A stretch of DNA of 64,000 nucleotides, taken from NCBI RefSeq assembly GCF_900112285.1, contig NZ_FOKZ01000016.1, forward strand, positions 47,566 through 111,565, written 5' to 3'. A model generated the notes under the pieces. That model had not been told where the DNA came from and ran no database searches. It worked only from the letters and a program-made list of their open reading frames with translations. Numbering within the stretch: position 1 is the stretch's first letter; each line of letters opens with the position of its first letter. Both the position numbers and the translations under genes were made by a program. Of this stretch, positions 37,403 through 48,615 are shown piece after piece. The stretch is from Polaromonas sp. OV174. Lineage in GTDB: Bacteria; Pseudomonadota; Gammaproteobacteria; Burkholderiales; Burkholderiaceae_C.

Positions 37403-38551
37403 GTGAAAACACAAGCTCTCGCCCTTCTTGTAGGGGTCGACCTGGGCCTTCCCAATTTTGACGGTGATTTGCAGGAACTCGGTTTGCTCGCGCAAACGGC
37501 GGGCTTACAGCCGGTCGGGCGCGTTATCTGCAAGCGCAAGGCACCTGATGCGGCACTCTTTATTGGTTCGGGTAAAGCCGACGAGATCAAGATGCTCGCA
37601 CTGGACAGCGGAGCCACCGAGATTTTGTTTGACCAGTCGCTCAGCCCGGCCCAGCAGCGCAATCTGGAGCGGCATCTGGAAATGCCGGTCAATGACAGAA
37701 CTCTGCTGATTCTGGAAATTTTTGCCCAGCGTGCCCGCAGTCATGAAGGCAAGCTGCAGGTTGAGCTGGCGCGGCTGCAGTACGTATCTACGCGGCTGGT
37801 GCGGCGCTGGTCTCACCTTGAGCGTCAAACCGGTGGTGCTGGTTTGCGCGGCGGCCCTGGCGAGAAACAGATTGAACTCGACAAGCGCATGATTGGCGAC
37901 GCCATCAAGCGCACCAAAGAGCGTCTGATCAAGGTCAAGAAGCAGCGAAAAACGCAGCGCAAGCAAAGAGAGCGGCGCAACTCCTTTACGATTTCACTGG
38001 TCGGCTATACCAACGCCGGCAAGTCCACGCTCTTTAATGCTCTGGTCAAGGCCGACGCTTATGTTGCCGACCAGCTTTTTGCGACACTGGATACCACCAC
38101 GCGCCAGCTTTATCTTGGTGAGGTAGATCGATCGGTATCGTTGTCCGATACCGTCGGCTTTATTCGGGACTTGCCGCACGGGCTGATTGATGCATTTGCC
38201 GCCACCTTGCAGGAGGCTGTCGACGCAGACCTGCTGCTGCACGTGGTGGATGGTGCCAATCCCGACTACCTTGAGCAGATTGAGCAGGTACAGCGCGTGT
38301 TGTCCGAAATTGGTGCAGCTGATGTGCCGCAGATACTCGTTTTCAATAAGCTTGATGCTATTGAAAAGGGAGGCTTGCCCCCGCAGCTTCAAGACATGTT
38401 CGAACTCAGAGACGCCTTTGAGGGTGCGGGCCGCAGTGTAGAAAGAGTATTTGTCAGCGCACAAACAGGGGAGGGCCTGCCTTTGCTGCGCGAGTTGCTG
38501 GCCCGTCAGGCCGCCAGTGTTCCGCCAGACGAAATCCCCCAATCCGCCTAA
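37403..38551 (+). CDS. hflX: GTPase HflX (ribosome splitting/rescue)
   Basis: 382 residues from a GTG start. The N-terminal HflX domain (VGRVICKRKAPDAALFIGSGKADEIK) is followed by a coiled-coil linker with the glycine-rich RRWSHLERQTGGAGLRGGPGEKQIELD and the G domain: P-loop VGYTNAGKSTLFNAL, DTVGFI and NKLDAI. E. coli HflX splits stalled ribosomes on heat stress. Part of the hfq-hflX-hflK-hflC cluster. Confidence 0.96.
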   Translation: MKTQALALLVGVDLGLPNFDGDLQELGLLAQTAGLQPVGRVICKRKAPDAALFIGSGKADEIKMLALDSGATEILFDQSLSPAQQRNLERHLEMPVNDRTLLILEIFAQRARSHEGKLQVELARLQYVSTRLVRRWSHLERQTGGAGLRGGPGEKQIELDKRMIGDAIKRTKERLIKVKKQRKTQRKQRERRNSFTISLVGYTNAGKSTLFNALVKADAYVADQLFATLDTTTRQLYLGEVDRSVSLSDTVGFIRDLPHGLIDAFAATLQEAVDADLLLHVVDGANPDYLEQIEQVQRVLSEIGAADVPQILVFNKLDAIEKGGLPPQLQDMFELRDAFEGAGRSVERVFVSAQTGEGLPLLRELLARQAASVPPDEIPQSA

Positions 38552-38619
38552 GCTCTTGCCCGATTTGGCAAATTCATTAGGCACAATGTTGCTGTAACAA
38601 AAAAAGTGAGTTTCATCCC

Positions 38620-40029
38620 ATGAATCTGAATCCCGTGCTGCAGACGCTGACGACCTTTCCGGGTCGACTCAAGCAACGCGCCCAAGGCATGTTCAACCTC
38701 AATGACCCGCGTTGGGGCCGGGACGAAGACAAGTCATCCCCTGATGAGGCCAAGCCAGAGTCCCCACGAGACGACAGGCAAGCCCCCAAGCCGGGCGGTA
38801 ATCGTCCGCAGGGCCAGGGCCCCAATCAAGGCCCGCCAGATCTTGATGAGCTCTGGCGCGATTTCAATCGCAAGCTGGGCGGATTGTTCGGCGGCGGAAA
38901 AAATAATGCCGATCAAGGTCGCAACCAGGGTTTTGGTGGCGGCGGTGGCAATGGCAGCTTTCAGCCCGACATGAAGAATGCCGGTATTGGCGTGGGCCTG
39001 ATTGCCGGCGTGGCCGTGCTGATCTGGCTGGGCACCGGCTTTTTCATTGTGCAAGAGGGTCAACAGGCTGTCATTACCCAATTTGGGAAATACCAGTCGA
39101 CGGTGGGCGCGGGTTTTAACTGGCGCTTGCCTTACCCCATTCAGCGCCACGAAATTGTCGTGGTGACCCAGATCCGGTCGGTTGATGTGGGCCGCGATGT
39201 CATCATCAAAGCCACCGGGTTGCGTGATTCGGCCATGCTGACGGAAGACGAAAACATCGTTGAAATCAAGTTTGCCGTTCAGTACCGCCTGAGCGATGCC
39301 CGCGCCTATCTGTTTGAAAGCAAAGATCCCGCCAGTGCTGTGGTTCAGGCTGCTGAAACAGCGGTGCGCGAAGTGGTTGGCAAAATGAAGATGGATTCAG
39401 CCCTGGCTGAGGAGCGCGACCAGATCGGGCCACGTGTGCGGGCTTTGATGCAAACCATTTTGGATCGCTATAAGGTTGGCGTTGAAGTCGTGGGCATCAA
39501 TCTCCAGCAAAGCGGTGTTCGTCCGCCCGAGCAAGTGCAGGCGGCGTTTGATGATGTGCTCAAGGCCGGACAGGAACGCGAACGCTCCAAGAACGAAGCC
39601 CAGGCTTACGCCAACGACGTGATTCCCCGGGCCGTGGGTTCTGCCTCGCGCTTGAAGGAAGAGTCGGAGGCCTACAAGGCTCGCATCGTGGCTCAGGCCC
39701 AGGGTGATTCGCAGCGCTTCCGCTCGGTGCTGGCTGAATACCAAAAGGCCCCGCAGGTCACGCGTGACCGCATGTACACGGACACCATGCAGCAGGTTTA
39801 CAGCAATGTCACCAAGGTGATGGTGGAGTCGCGCCAGGGTTCCAACCTGCTGTATCTGCCACTGGACAAAATCATGCAGATGAGCGTACCTGGCGCTGCC
39901 GCAGTTGATGGTGCTTCCGGTGCTGGCTCCACGCCTCCCGCGACGCAGTCCTCTTCGCCTGCCAGCAGCTTGCCGCTGGATGCCCGTGCGCGCGAAAGCT
40001 CCCGCACTCGTGACCGTGAAACCCGCTAA
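38620..40029 (+). CDS. hflK: FtsH protease modulator HflK (SPFH/band 7)
   Basis: HflK forms with HflC a large cage in the inner membrane around FtsH. 469 residues: a Gly/Asn/Pro-rich cytoplasmic N-terminus (about 1-125), a membrane helix (VGLIAGVAVLIWLGTGFFIV), the periplasmic SPFH domain (EGQQAVITQFGKYQSTVGAGFNWRLPYP) and a helical region ending in a low-complexity tail. hflC begins 12 bp later. Confidence 0.96.
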   Translation: MNLNPVLQTLTTFPGRLKQRAQGMFNLNDPRWGRDEDKSSPDEAKPESPRDDRQAPKPGGNRPQGQGPNQGPPDLDELWRDFNRKLGGLFGGGKNNADQGRNQGFGGGGGNGSFQPDMKNAGIGVGLIAGVAVLIWLGTGFFIVQEGQQAVITQFGKYQSTVGAGFNWRLPYPIQRHEIVVVTQIRSVDVGRDVIIKATGLRDSAMLTEDENIVEIKFAVQYRLSDARAYLFESKDPASAVVQAAETAVREVVGKMKMDSALAEERDQIGPRVRALMQTILDRYKVGVEVVGINLQQSGVRPPEQVQAAFDDVLKAGQERERSKNEAQAYANDVIPRAVGSASRLKEESEAYKARIVAQAQGDSQRFRSVLAEYQKAPQVTRDRMYTDTMQQVYSNVTKVMVESRQGSNLLYLPLDKIMQMSVPGAAAVDGASGAGSTPPATQSSSPASSLPLDARARESSRTRDRETR

Positions 40030-40040
40030 GGAAGAAAAAA

Positions 40041-40940
40041 GTGAATAGAGTCGGATTTATCGTTTCTTCCTTGTTGGTGGCCTTGGCGCTGCTCAGTTCC
40101 ACGCTGTTCGTGGTGGATCAGCGCCAGTTTGGCGTGGTGTACGCCCTTGGTCAGATCAAGAATGTGATCACCGAGCCGGGCTTGCACATGAAACTGCCGC
40201 CGCCGTTTCAGAACGTTTCCTACCTCGACAAGCGCCTGCTGGTGTTGGATAGTGCGGACGCCGAGCCCATGTTGACGGCGGAGAAGCAGCGCGTCGTGAT
40301 CGACTGGTATGTGCGTTGGCGCATCACGCAACCCACCGAATACATTCGCGTTGTTGGGCTGGACGAGAGGGCCGGTGCCAATCAGCTCAACCGGGTGGTT
40401 CGCAACGCCTTCCAGGAAGAGATCAACAAGCGCACCGTCAAGGACTTGCTGTCGCTCAAGCGCGAAGACCTGATGGCCGATGTCAAGCGCGAGGTGCTGC
40501 AGGTGGTGCAGGGCGCCAAGCCGTGGGGCGTGGATGTGGTTGACGTTCGCATCACGCGCGTCGACTATGTGGAAGCCATTACCGATTCGGTTTACAAGCG
40601 CATGGTGGCAGAGCGTCAGCGTGTGGCCAACGAGTTGCGCTCTACCGGTGCCGCCGAAGGCGAGAAAATTCGCGCCGATGCCGACAGGCAGCGCGAAGTC
40701 ACCATCGCCAATGCCTACCGTGAGGCTCAGAAGGTCAAGGGCGAGGGCGATGCCGAGGCCGCCCGCACCTTTGCCGAGTCGTTTGGACGCGATCCCCAGT
40801 TTGCCCAGTTCTATCGCAGCCTGGACGCTTACAAAGCCAGCTTCAGCAAGAAAAGCGACGTGATGGTACTCGACCCTTCATCCGACTTCTTCAAGGCGAT
40901 GCGTGGTTCTGGCAGCACCGCTGCGCCAGTCAAAAAATAA
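40041..40940 (+). CDS. hflC: FtsH protease modulator HflC
   Basis: Partner of HflK. 299 residues from a GTG start. A signal-anchor helix (VGFIVSSLLVALALLSSTLFVV) precedes the SPFH domain (VDQRQFGVVYALGQIKNVITEPGLHMKLPPPFQNV), followed by a long helix (VANELRSTGAAEGEKIRADADRQ). Ends 6 bp before the DUF2065 gene. Confidence 0.96.
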   Translation: MNRVGFIVSSLLVALALLSSTLFVVDQRQFGVVYALGQIKNVITEPGLHMKLPPPFQNVSYLDKRLLVLDSADAEPMLTAEKQRVVIDWYVRWRITQPTEYIRVVGLDERAGANQLNRVVRNAFQEEINKRTVKDLLSLKREDLMADVKREVLQVVQGAKPWGVDVVDVRITRVDYVEAITDSVYKRMVAERQRVANELRSTGAAEGEKIRADADRQREVTIANAYREAQKVKGEGDAEAARTFAESFGRDPQFAQFYRSLDAYKASFSKKSDVMVLDPSSDFFKAMRGSGSTAAPVKK

Positions 40941-40946
40941 GCGCCT

Positions 40947-41135
40947 GTGGACGGCAACACCCTTTGGCAAGCGCTGGCGCTGATGCTGGTGATTGAAGGG
41001 CTGTTGCCACTCATTTCGCCCTCGGGCTGGCGCCGCATGTTTGAGCAGCTTCTTGCCCTGGGCAATGGGCAGATCCGTTTTTTCGGGCTCTGCAGCATTG
41101 TGATCGGCTTGGTCCTGCTGGTATTGCTGGCCTGA
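40947..41135 (+). CDS. DUF2065 (YjeT-like) small membrane protein
   Basis: A 62-residue protein with two predicted membrane helices (about 6-24 and 43-61) and the conserved ISPSGWRRMFEQLLAL loop, matching the DUF2065 family found next to hflC in many proteobacteria (YjeT in E. coli). GTG start, 6 bp after hflC. Its role is unknown; gene order suggests a connection to HflKC/FtsH. Confidence 0.85.
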   Translation: MDGNTLWQALALMLVIEGLLPLISPSGWRRMFEQLLALGNGQIRFFGLCSIVIGLVLLVLLA

Positions 41136-41152
41136 CGCACTGGCAGCGAAAA

Positions 41153-41169
41153 GGCCCTTGTCAAGGGCC
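41153..41169 (+). terminator. Hairpin after the hfl operon
   Basis: GGCCCT-N5-AGGGCC, extendable to an 8 bp stem, 18 bp after the DUF2065 stop. The tail is only ACTTTG, so termination strength is uncertain. Confidence 0.5.
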
Positions 41170-41277
41170 ACTTTGGGCGTGGTATTTAAGCCCGCCTAAG
41201 GCCTCTCGCTGGGCGCGGCTGCAAAAGCGGCCCCAAGCCCGGTAAAATCTCGTTTTTAACAGCCCACGAAAATTACA

Positions 41278-43883
<2,606 letters not shown>

Positions 43884-43899
43884 GGTCAAAAATTTAGTC

Positions 43900-43959
43900 A
43901 AACAGGCCGTCAGCCCAATGAATACGGGCGCGGCTAGCTATTGAATAAGGAGTAATTTT
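43900..43959 (+). repeat. Dispersed palindromic repeat, copy 7, supplying a ribosome-binding site
   Basis: Reads AGGCCGTCAGCCC, ACGGGCGCGGCTAGCTATT, then a right arm altered to GAATAAGGAGTAATTTTA. The AAGGAG (43947-43952) within this arm lies 7 nt before the ATG of the downstream phosphoribosyltransferase gene. Matches copy 3 closely in its left two thirds. Confidence 0.8.
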
Positions 43960-44484
43960 ATGTTGACCGAAGACGGCAAGCATCTCTACGTCAGCGATGA
44001 CGAATACCACAATCTGATTGAAAAACTGGCGATCAAGATTCACCAGTCAGGTTGGGAGTTCGACACCATCTTGTGCCTGGCACGCGGCGGCATGCGCCCG
44101 GGTGACATTCTTTCGCGCATTTTTGACAAGCCGCTGGCCATCATGTCGACCAGCTCTTACCGCGCTGAAGCCGGGACTTTGCAGGGCAAGCTGGACATCG
44201 CGCGCTACATCACCACGCCCAAGGGCGAGATTGCCGGCAAGGTCTTGCTGGTGGACGATCTGGCCGATTCCGGCGTGACCCTGAATGCGGTGATTCACCA
44301 GTTGCGCAACAACTACCAGCCGATCTCCGAGCTGCGCAGCGCCGTCATCTGGACCAAGGGTGCGTCCAGCTTCCAGCCCGATTACTCGGTGGAATTGCTG
44401 CCCACGAATCCCTGGATACATCAGCCCTTTGAGAGCTACGACACGCTCACGCCAGTGCAGCTGATGGACAAGTGGAAGTTTTAA
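43960..44484 (+). CDS. Purine phosphoribosyltransferase-type protein
   Basis: A 174-residue type I phosphoribosyltransferase. The PRPP-binding loop VLLVDDLADSGVTL is at residues 95-108. The first part (LYVSDDEYHNLIEKLAIKIHQSGWEFDTILCLARGGMRPGDILSRIF) resembles xanthine/hypoxanthine phosphoribosyltransferases. Position directly after purA supports a purine-salvage role; the exact base is not evident. AAGGAG at 43947-43952 sets the start. Confidence 0.85.
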   Translation: MLTEDGKHLYVSDDEYHNLIEKLAIKIHQSGWEFDTILCLARGGMRPGDILSRIFDKPLAIMSTSSYRAEAGTLQGKLDIARYITTPKGEIAGKVLLVDDLADSGVTLNAVIHQLRNNYQPISELRSAVIWTKGASSFQPDYSVELLPTNPWIHQPFESYDTLTPVQLMDKWKF

Positions 44485-44540
44485 GACAGCGCTGAACGAC
44501 AGCGCCAGCGCCTGGTTGCTCATGCCGTTAACATGGCGGC

Positions 44541-45740
44541 ATGAGCGATTTATCTACCCAGCTGATTCACCATCCCTACACCCCGCCCGAGGGCTTTGAA
44601 GCCACCGCACCAGGGGTTCACAAAGCCTCCACAGTCATCTTTCCCAACGTTGCGGCCATGCATGACCGCGACTGGAAGCGCCGGGAAGCCTATACCTACG
44701 GTCTGCACGGCACGCCCACCACCTTCACGCTGGAAGCGCGCATTGCCACCCTGGAAGGCGGCCAGCACTGCCTGCTGGCGCCCAGCGGCCTGTCGGCAGT
44801 GTCGCTGGTCGACATGGCCTTCCTGAAAACCGGCGATGAGCTGCTGATTCCCGACAACGCCTATGGCCCCGGCAAAACCTTTGCCGAAGGGGAGCTGGCG
44901 GACTGGGGCATCAGCCTGCAGTTTTACGACGCCATGAAGCCCTCGGATCTGGCCGCCAAACTCAACCGCAAGACGCGTTTGGTCTGGCTGGAAGCGCCAG
45001 GCTCGGTGACGCTGGAGTTTCCCGACATTCCCGCGCTGGTGGCCGTCGTCAAGGCCCACAACGCGAACGCGGCGCAAGCCCATCCGCTGCGCGTAGTCAC
45101 GGCACTGGACAACACCTGGGGCGCCGGCCTGGCCTTTAACGCCTTCGAGCTGGGTGCCGACGTTGCCGTGCAGGCCCTCACCAAATACCCCAGTGGCGGC
45201 GGCGACGTGCTGATGGGCTCGGTAGTGACACGCGATGTGACGCTGCACGACACGATTCAGCTGTGCCACATGCGACTGGGCCTGAGTGTCAGCGGCAACG
45301 ATAGCGAGCTGGTGCTGCGCGGCCTGGGCAGCATGGCGCTGCGTTATGCCGCCCAGGATGCCGCGGCACGCGCGCTGGCCACCTGGCTGCAGTCCCAGCC
45401 GCAAATTGCCGCGGTACTGCACCCGGCCTTGCCCGACTCGCCCGGCCATGCCGCCTGGAAACGGGATTGCAAGGGCGCGGCCTGTCTGTTCAGCGCGGTG
45501 TTCAAGCCCGAGCTCACGCAGCAGCAGATCAACCATTTTTGCGACAGCCTTAAGCTCTTCAAGATCGGCTATAGCTGGGCCGGCCCTATGAGCTTGTGCG
45601 TGCCCTACAACATCCAGGCGGTGCGTAGTCTGCCCTGGCCCCATCAGGGCGGGCTGGTGCGCTTTGCGGTGGGTTTGGAGGCGGTGGCTGACCTGCAGGC
45701 GGACATTGCCCAGGCCCTGGCGGCAATGCATTACAGTTAG
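44541..45740 (+). CDS. Cystathionine beta-lyase-like PLP enzyme (Cys/Met metabolism family)
   Basis: Cleaves cystathionine to homocysteine, pyruvate and ammonia in methionine synthesis. 399 residues. The N-terminus (STQLIHHPYTPPEGFEATAPGVHKASTVIF) and YTYGLHGTPTTFTLEARIATLEGG are MetC-like. PLP binds Lys215 in ALTKYPSGGGDVLMG. Family members can also be gamma-lyases or sulfhydrylases; similarity of the active-site stretch favours MetC. No methionine genes are adjacent. Confidence 0.85.
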   Translation: MSDLSTQLIHHPYTPPEGFEATAPGVHKASTVIFPNVAAMHDRDWKRREAYTYGLHGTPTTFTLEARIATLEGGQHCLLAPSGLSAVSLVDMAFLKTGDELLIPDNAYGPGKTFAEGELADWGISLQFYDAMKPSDLAAKLNRKTRLVWLEAPGSVTLEFPDIPALVAVVKAHNANAAQAHPLRVVTALDNTWGAGLAFNAFELGADVAVQALTKYPSGGGDVLMGSVVTRDVTLHDTIQLCHMRLGLSVSGNDSELVLRGLGSMALRYAAQDAAARALATWLQSQPQIAAVLHPALPDSPGHAAWKRDCKGAACLFSAVFKPELTQQQINHFCDSLKLFKIGYSWAGPMSLCVPYNIQAVRSLPWPHQGGLVRFAVGLEAVADLQADIAQALAAMHYS

Positions 45741-45765
45741 GGTTAATTATTCATGAAAGCATGCC

Positions 45766-45939
45766 GTGGCAACTCCCAATTACTCCTATGAAAAGCGCCA
45801 AAAGGAGCTAGCGAAGAAACGAAAAAAAGAAGACAAGCTCAAGCGCAAGGCCGAAGGCAAGCCCGATGACGAGAGCGAAACGTCTGATGCGCCCGATGAG
45901 TCTGAAACCGGTCTGCCAGCTTCCGATCCGGCTCCCTGA
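45766..45939 (+). CDS. Small basic/acidic conserved-type protein, 57 residues
   Basis: A GTG-started frame translating to MATPNYSYEKRQKELAKKRK, then a Lys/Arg-rich helix (KEDKLKRKAEGK) and an acidic Ser/Thr/Asp/Glu tail. I recall very similar MATPNYxYEKRQKELAKK proteins annotated as hypothetical in other betaproteobacteria, which is why I call it real despite its size. No ribosome-binding site stands out. The function is unknown; the split charge pattern suggests a nucleic-acid or ribosome-associated peptide. Confidence 0.7.
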   Translation: MATPNYSYEKRQKELAKKRKKEDKLKRKAEGKPDDESETSDAPDESETGLPASDPAP

Positions 45940-45964
45940 GACCATAGGACTCTTCAAATAATCG

Positions 45965-46026
45965 TCAAAAAAGGCCTCTAGCCCTTTAAGTATGATCGCA
46001 TAACGCTATTTATTTAATAGCGAATT
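45965..46026 (+). repeat. Dispersed palindromic repeat, copy 8
   Basis: One of the best-preserved copies: AAAAAAGGCCTCTAGCCC on the left and the perfect palindrome CGCTATT-TATTT-AATAGCG (46004-46022) on the right. Lies between convergent genes. Confidence 0.85.
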
Positions 46027-46033
46027 TGCCAAG

Positions 46034-46067
46034 AAACCGCCATCACTGTCAGCAGTCATGGCGGTTT
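46034..46067 (+). terminator. Strong hairpin between convergent genes
   Basis: AAACCGCCAT (46034-46043) pairs with ATGGCGGTTT (46058-46067), with an inner ACTG-TCAG-CAGT stem. On the plus strand it ends in TTTTT, a good intrinsic terminator; on the minus strand the tail is weaker (TTTCTT), for mnmH. Confidence 0.8.
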
Positions 46068-46074
46068 TTGCATT

Positions 46075-47133
46075 TCAGGCCTTGGCCAGCAGCGACTGCG
46101 CCAGCTCGCTCATGGCGGCCACGCTGTGGTCGCGTGGCGAAAGCTGCTGCGCCGAGTCATATTGTGTGAAGTTGCGATGCATGGATTGCAGGTAGACCGG
46201 GTCGTAATGCAGCACCAGCAATTCGCGCACCACGGAAGCCAGCTCGCCGCTGCGCGCCCGCGCCTGCCAGTCCTGCACGGTGGCTTTGCCGCGGGCCTCG
46301 GTCAGGGCCGCCAGGCGATCGCAGAAAAACTCGGTGTTCTGAACAAAAAAGTCATAGTCCTCCAGCAGCAGCGCCACGCGCTCGTCTTCGGGCAGTTCCA
46401 GATTCAGGCAAGGGCTGGCGCGCATCGCCGTGATCAGACCTTCGGGCACCGCCACATTGCCGACTTTCTTGCTTTCGCTTTCGATATAGACCGGCAGCAA
46501 AGGGTCGAAGCCGCGCAGGGCGGCCCAGATGCGGCTGTCAAAGGCCTTCTGGCTGGGCTGGGCCAAGCCGGGAATCATGCCCAGCACCGAACTGCGGTGA
46601 TGCGCCAGCGCTTCCAGGTCCAGCACTTGCGCGCCGTGCGCGGCCAGGGCCTGCAGCAAACGGGTCTTGCCCGAGCCGGTAGGGCCGCACACCACCCGAT
46701 ACTGGTGGCGCGCCGCCAGTTGCGGTATGTCGGCCACCAGGGCGGCCCTGAAGGCCTTGTAGCCGCCGTCCACCAGCGTCACCTTGAAGCCGATCTGGTC
46801 CAGGATCAAGGCCAGCGAGCCGCTGCGCTTGCCGCCGCGCCAGCAGTAGACCAGCGGCTGCCACTCCTTGGGCTTGTCCAGCACCTCGCGCTGGATATGC
46901 TCGGCAATGTTTTTGGCGACCAGCGACGCGCCCAGCTTTTTGGCCTCGAAGGCGCTGATCTGCTTGTACTGGGTACCAACGATTTTGCGTTCCTCGTCAT
47001 GCAGGCTGGGCCAGTTGATGGCACCGGGCAGGTGGTCTTCGGCGTATTCGCCTTCGCTTCTGGCATCGATCACGGCGGAAAAACTGCCGAGTGTGCTGAG
47101 CGCTTGCTCAGCGGAGATACGGTCTAGGCTCAC
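46075..47133 (-). CDS. mnmH: tRNA 2-selenouridine synthase MnmH (SelU/YbbB)
   Basis: Replaces sulfur by selenium in 2-thiouridine at the tRNA wobble position, via a geranylated intermediate. 352 residues: rhodanese domain (residues 1-130) with catalytic Cys97 in VYCWRGGKRSGS, then a P-loop domain with GPTGSGKT (150-157). The start is a GTG at 47133 that overlaps the tesA stop (GTGA). The frame stays open to 47775, but that is out-of-frame tesA sequence. No selD is in the window, so selenophosphate supply must be encoded elsewhere. Confidence 0.93.
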   Translation of the reverse strand: MSLDRISAEQALSTLGSFSAVIDARSEGEYAEDHLPGAINWPSLHDEERKIVGTQYKQISAFEAKKLGASLVAKNIAEHIQREVLDKPKEWQPLVYCWRGGKRSGSLALILDQIGFKVTLVDGGYKAFRAALVADIPQLAARHQYRVVCGPTGSGKTRLLQALAAHGAQVLDLEALAHHRSSVLGMIPGLAQPSQKAFDSRIWAALRGFDPLLPVYIESESKKVGNVAVPEGLITAMRASPCLNLELPEDERVALLLEDYDFFVQNTEFFCDRLAALTEARGKATVQDWQARARSGELASVVRELLVLHYDPVYLQSMHRNFTQYDSAQQLSPRDHSVAAMSELAQSLLAKA

Positions 47134-47786
47134 GGGATAAGTTTCTTCAGTTCTGGCCACACATTGGCCAGCATGCCGGCCTGTGACTGTTCGTTGGGGT
47201 GAATGCGGTCGGCCTGGAAGCGGGATACCGAGTCGTCGACATCGGCAATGCCTTTGAGGAGAAAGGGCACCAGCGCCACTTTTTCGGCCTTGGCGATTTT
47301 GGGAAAGAGGCCGGCAAAGCCATTGCCATAGGCCGCGCCATAGTTGGGCGGCACCTGCATGCCAACCAGCAGCACCTTGGCGCCGGCTTTCTTGGCGGCC
47401 TGGGTCATGGCCGTCAGGTTTTTCTCGGTCATGTCCAGCGGCAGGCCGCGCAGCGCGTCGTTGCCGCCCAGCTCTATCACCACCGTGGCCGGCTGATGCT
47501 GCGCCAACAGGGCCGGCAGGCGCGAGCGCCCACCCGAGGTGGTGTCGCCGCTGATGCTGGCGTTGATGACGGTGGCGGTCTTCTTTTCGCTGAGCAGCTT
47601 TTTCTCCAGCAGGGGCACCCAGCCGGTGCCGCGCTTGAGGCCGTATTCGGCGCTCAGCGAGTCGCCCACCACCAAGATGGTGTTGGGCGGTTTGGCGGCA
47701 CTGGCGCTGTTCTGGGCCTGTGCCGGGACTCCGGCGCCCAGCCAGAGCGCGAACAGCAGCGCGCCCAAGGGCCAAATCCTGTGCAT
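47130..47786 (-). CDS. tesA: Multifunctional acyl-CoA thioesterase I / arylesterase / lysophospholipase TesA
   Basis: Periplasmic SGNH hydrolase. 218 residues with a Sec signal (ending PAQAQ, residue 25). Catalytic residues are Ser43 (VVGDSLSAEYG), the oxyanion-hole Gly and Asn (SISGDTTSGG, LGGNDALRG), and Asp193/His196 (DRIHPNE). The frame extends to 48158 on the same strand, but that region encodes the divergent ABC ATPase. The divergent tesA/ybbA pair mirrors E. coli. Confidence 0.93.
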   Translation of the reverse strand: MHRIWPLGALLFALWLGAGVPAQAQNSASAAKPPNTILVVGDSLSAEYGLKRGTGWVPLLEKKLLSEKKTATVINASISGDTTSGGRSRLPALLAQHQPATVVIELGGNDALRGLPLDMTEKNLTAMTQAAKKAGAKVLLVGMQVPPNYGAAYGNGFAGLFPKIAKAEKVALVPFLLKGIADVDDSVSRFQADRIHPNEQSQAGMLANVWPELKKLIP

Positions 47787-47874
47787 TGGCACGGACTTTC
47801 GCCGCGCCAGGCCAAGCTTGCTACAGTCAGCAAAAGCCGATAAGGCGAATTTCAAGTTTTCTGATAAGGCTGAC

Positions 47875-48615
47875 ATGTTTGAACCCGCAGTTTCCGTCCG
47901 TGGCGACGTTTCCTCAACGCCGCCCAAGCCGTCCAACTCTCCAATTATTTCCGTTGAGCATGTTTTCAAGTCGGTGAGCGATTCCACCGGCACCTTGACC
48001 ATTTTGCGCGATATTGACTTTGCCCTGAATGCGCGCGAAACCGCCGCCATTGTCGGCGCTTCCGGTTCCGGCAAAAGCACGCTGCTGTCCATCATCGCCG
48101 GGCTGGACACGCCAACCCAGGGCACGGTGCGGCTGGCCGGCCAAGATATGTTCGCCATCAGCGAAGACGACCGCGCCGCCCTGCGAGCGCAGAAGGTGGG
48201 TTTCGTCTTTCAGAGCTTTCAGTTGATGGGCAATCTGACGGCACTGGAAAACGTCATGCTGCCGCTGGAACTGGCCAACAAGCGAAATGCCCGTGCGCTG
48301 GCCAGCGACATGCTCAAGCGAGTCGGTCTAGGCGAGCGCCTGGGCCATTATCCCAAGGTGCTGTCGGGCGGCGAGCAGCAGCGCGTGGCGCTGGCGCGCG
48401 CCTTTGTGGTCGAGCCGGCCATGCTGCTGGCCGACGAACCCACCGGCAGCCTAGACTTCGCCACCGGCGAAACCGTGATGCAGCTGATGTTTGAGCTCAA
48501 CCAGGAGCTGGGCACAACGCTGGTGCTGGTGACGCACGATGCGGCGATTGCCGCACGCTGCGAACGGCGCATCACCATAGAGGCAGGGCGGCTTGTGCCT
48601 GACGCCGTACGGTGA
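47875..48615 (+). CDS. ABC transporter ATP-binding protein, YbbA-like (LolD/MacB class)
   Basis: A 246-residue ATPase. Walker A GASGSGKST, Q-loop FVFQSFQLMGNLTALENVMLPLEL, signature LSGGEQQRVALARAF, Walker B MLLADEPTGSLD and the switch His in VLVTHDAAIA are all present. The sequence fits the MacB/LolD/YbbA group. It is divergent from tesA, as ybbA is in E. coli, but the large permease (YbbP) that normally follows is missing: the next gene is an EamA exporter. AAGG at 47865-47868 supports the 47875 start. Confidence 0.9.
   Translation: MFEPAVSVRGDVSSTPPKPSNSPIISVEHVFKSVSDSTGTLTILRDIDFALNARETAAIVGASGSGKSTLLSIIAGLDTPTQGTVRLAGQDMFAISEDDRAALRAQKVGFVFQSFQLMGNLTALENVMLPLELANKRNARALASDMLKRVGLGERLGHYPKVLSGGEQQRVALARAFVVEPAMLLADEPTGSLDFATGETVMQLMFELNQELGTTLVLVTHDAAIAARCERRITIEAGRLVPDAVR

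Noticed and set aside
47134..47775. N-terminal extension of mnmH to 566 residues
   Set aside because: It is an out-of-frame reading of tesA; the GTG overlapping the tesA stop gives the standard MnmH length with Cys97 in the usual place.
47787..48158. N-terminal extension of tesA
   Set aside because: It runs through the divergent ABC ATPase gene; the start at 47786 gives a normal signal peptide.
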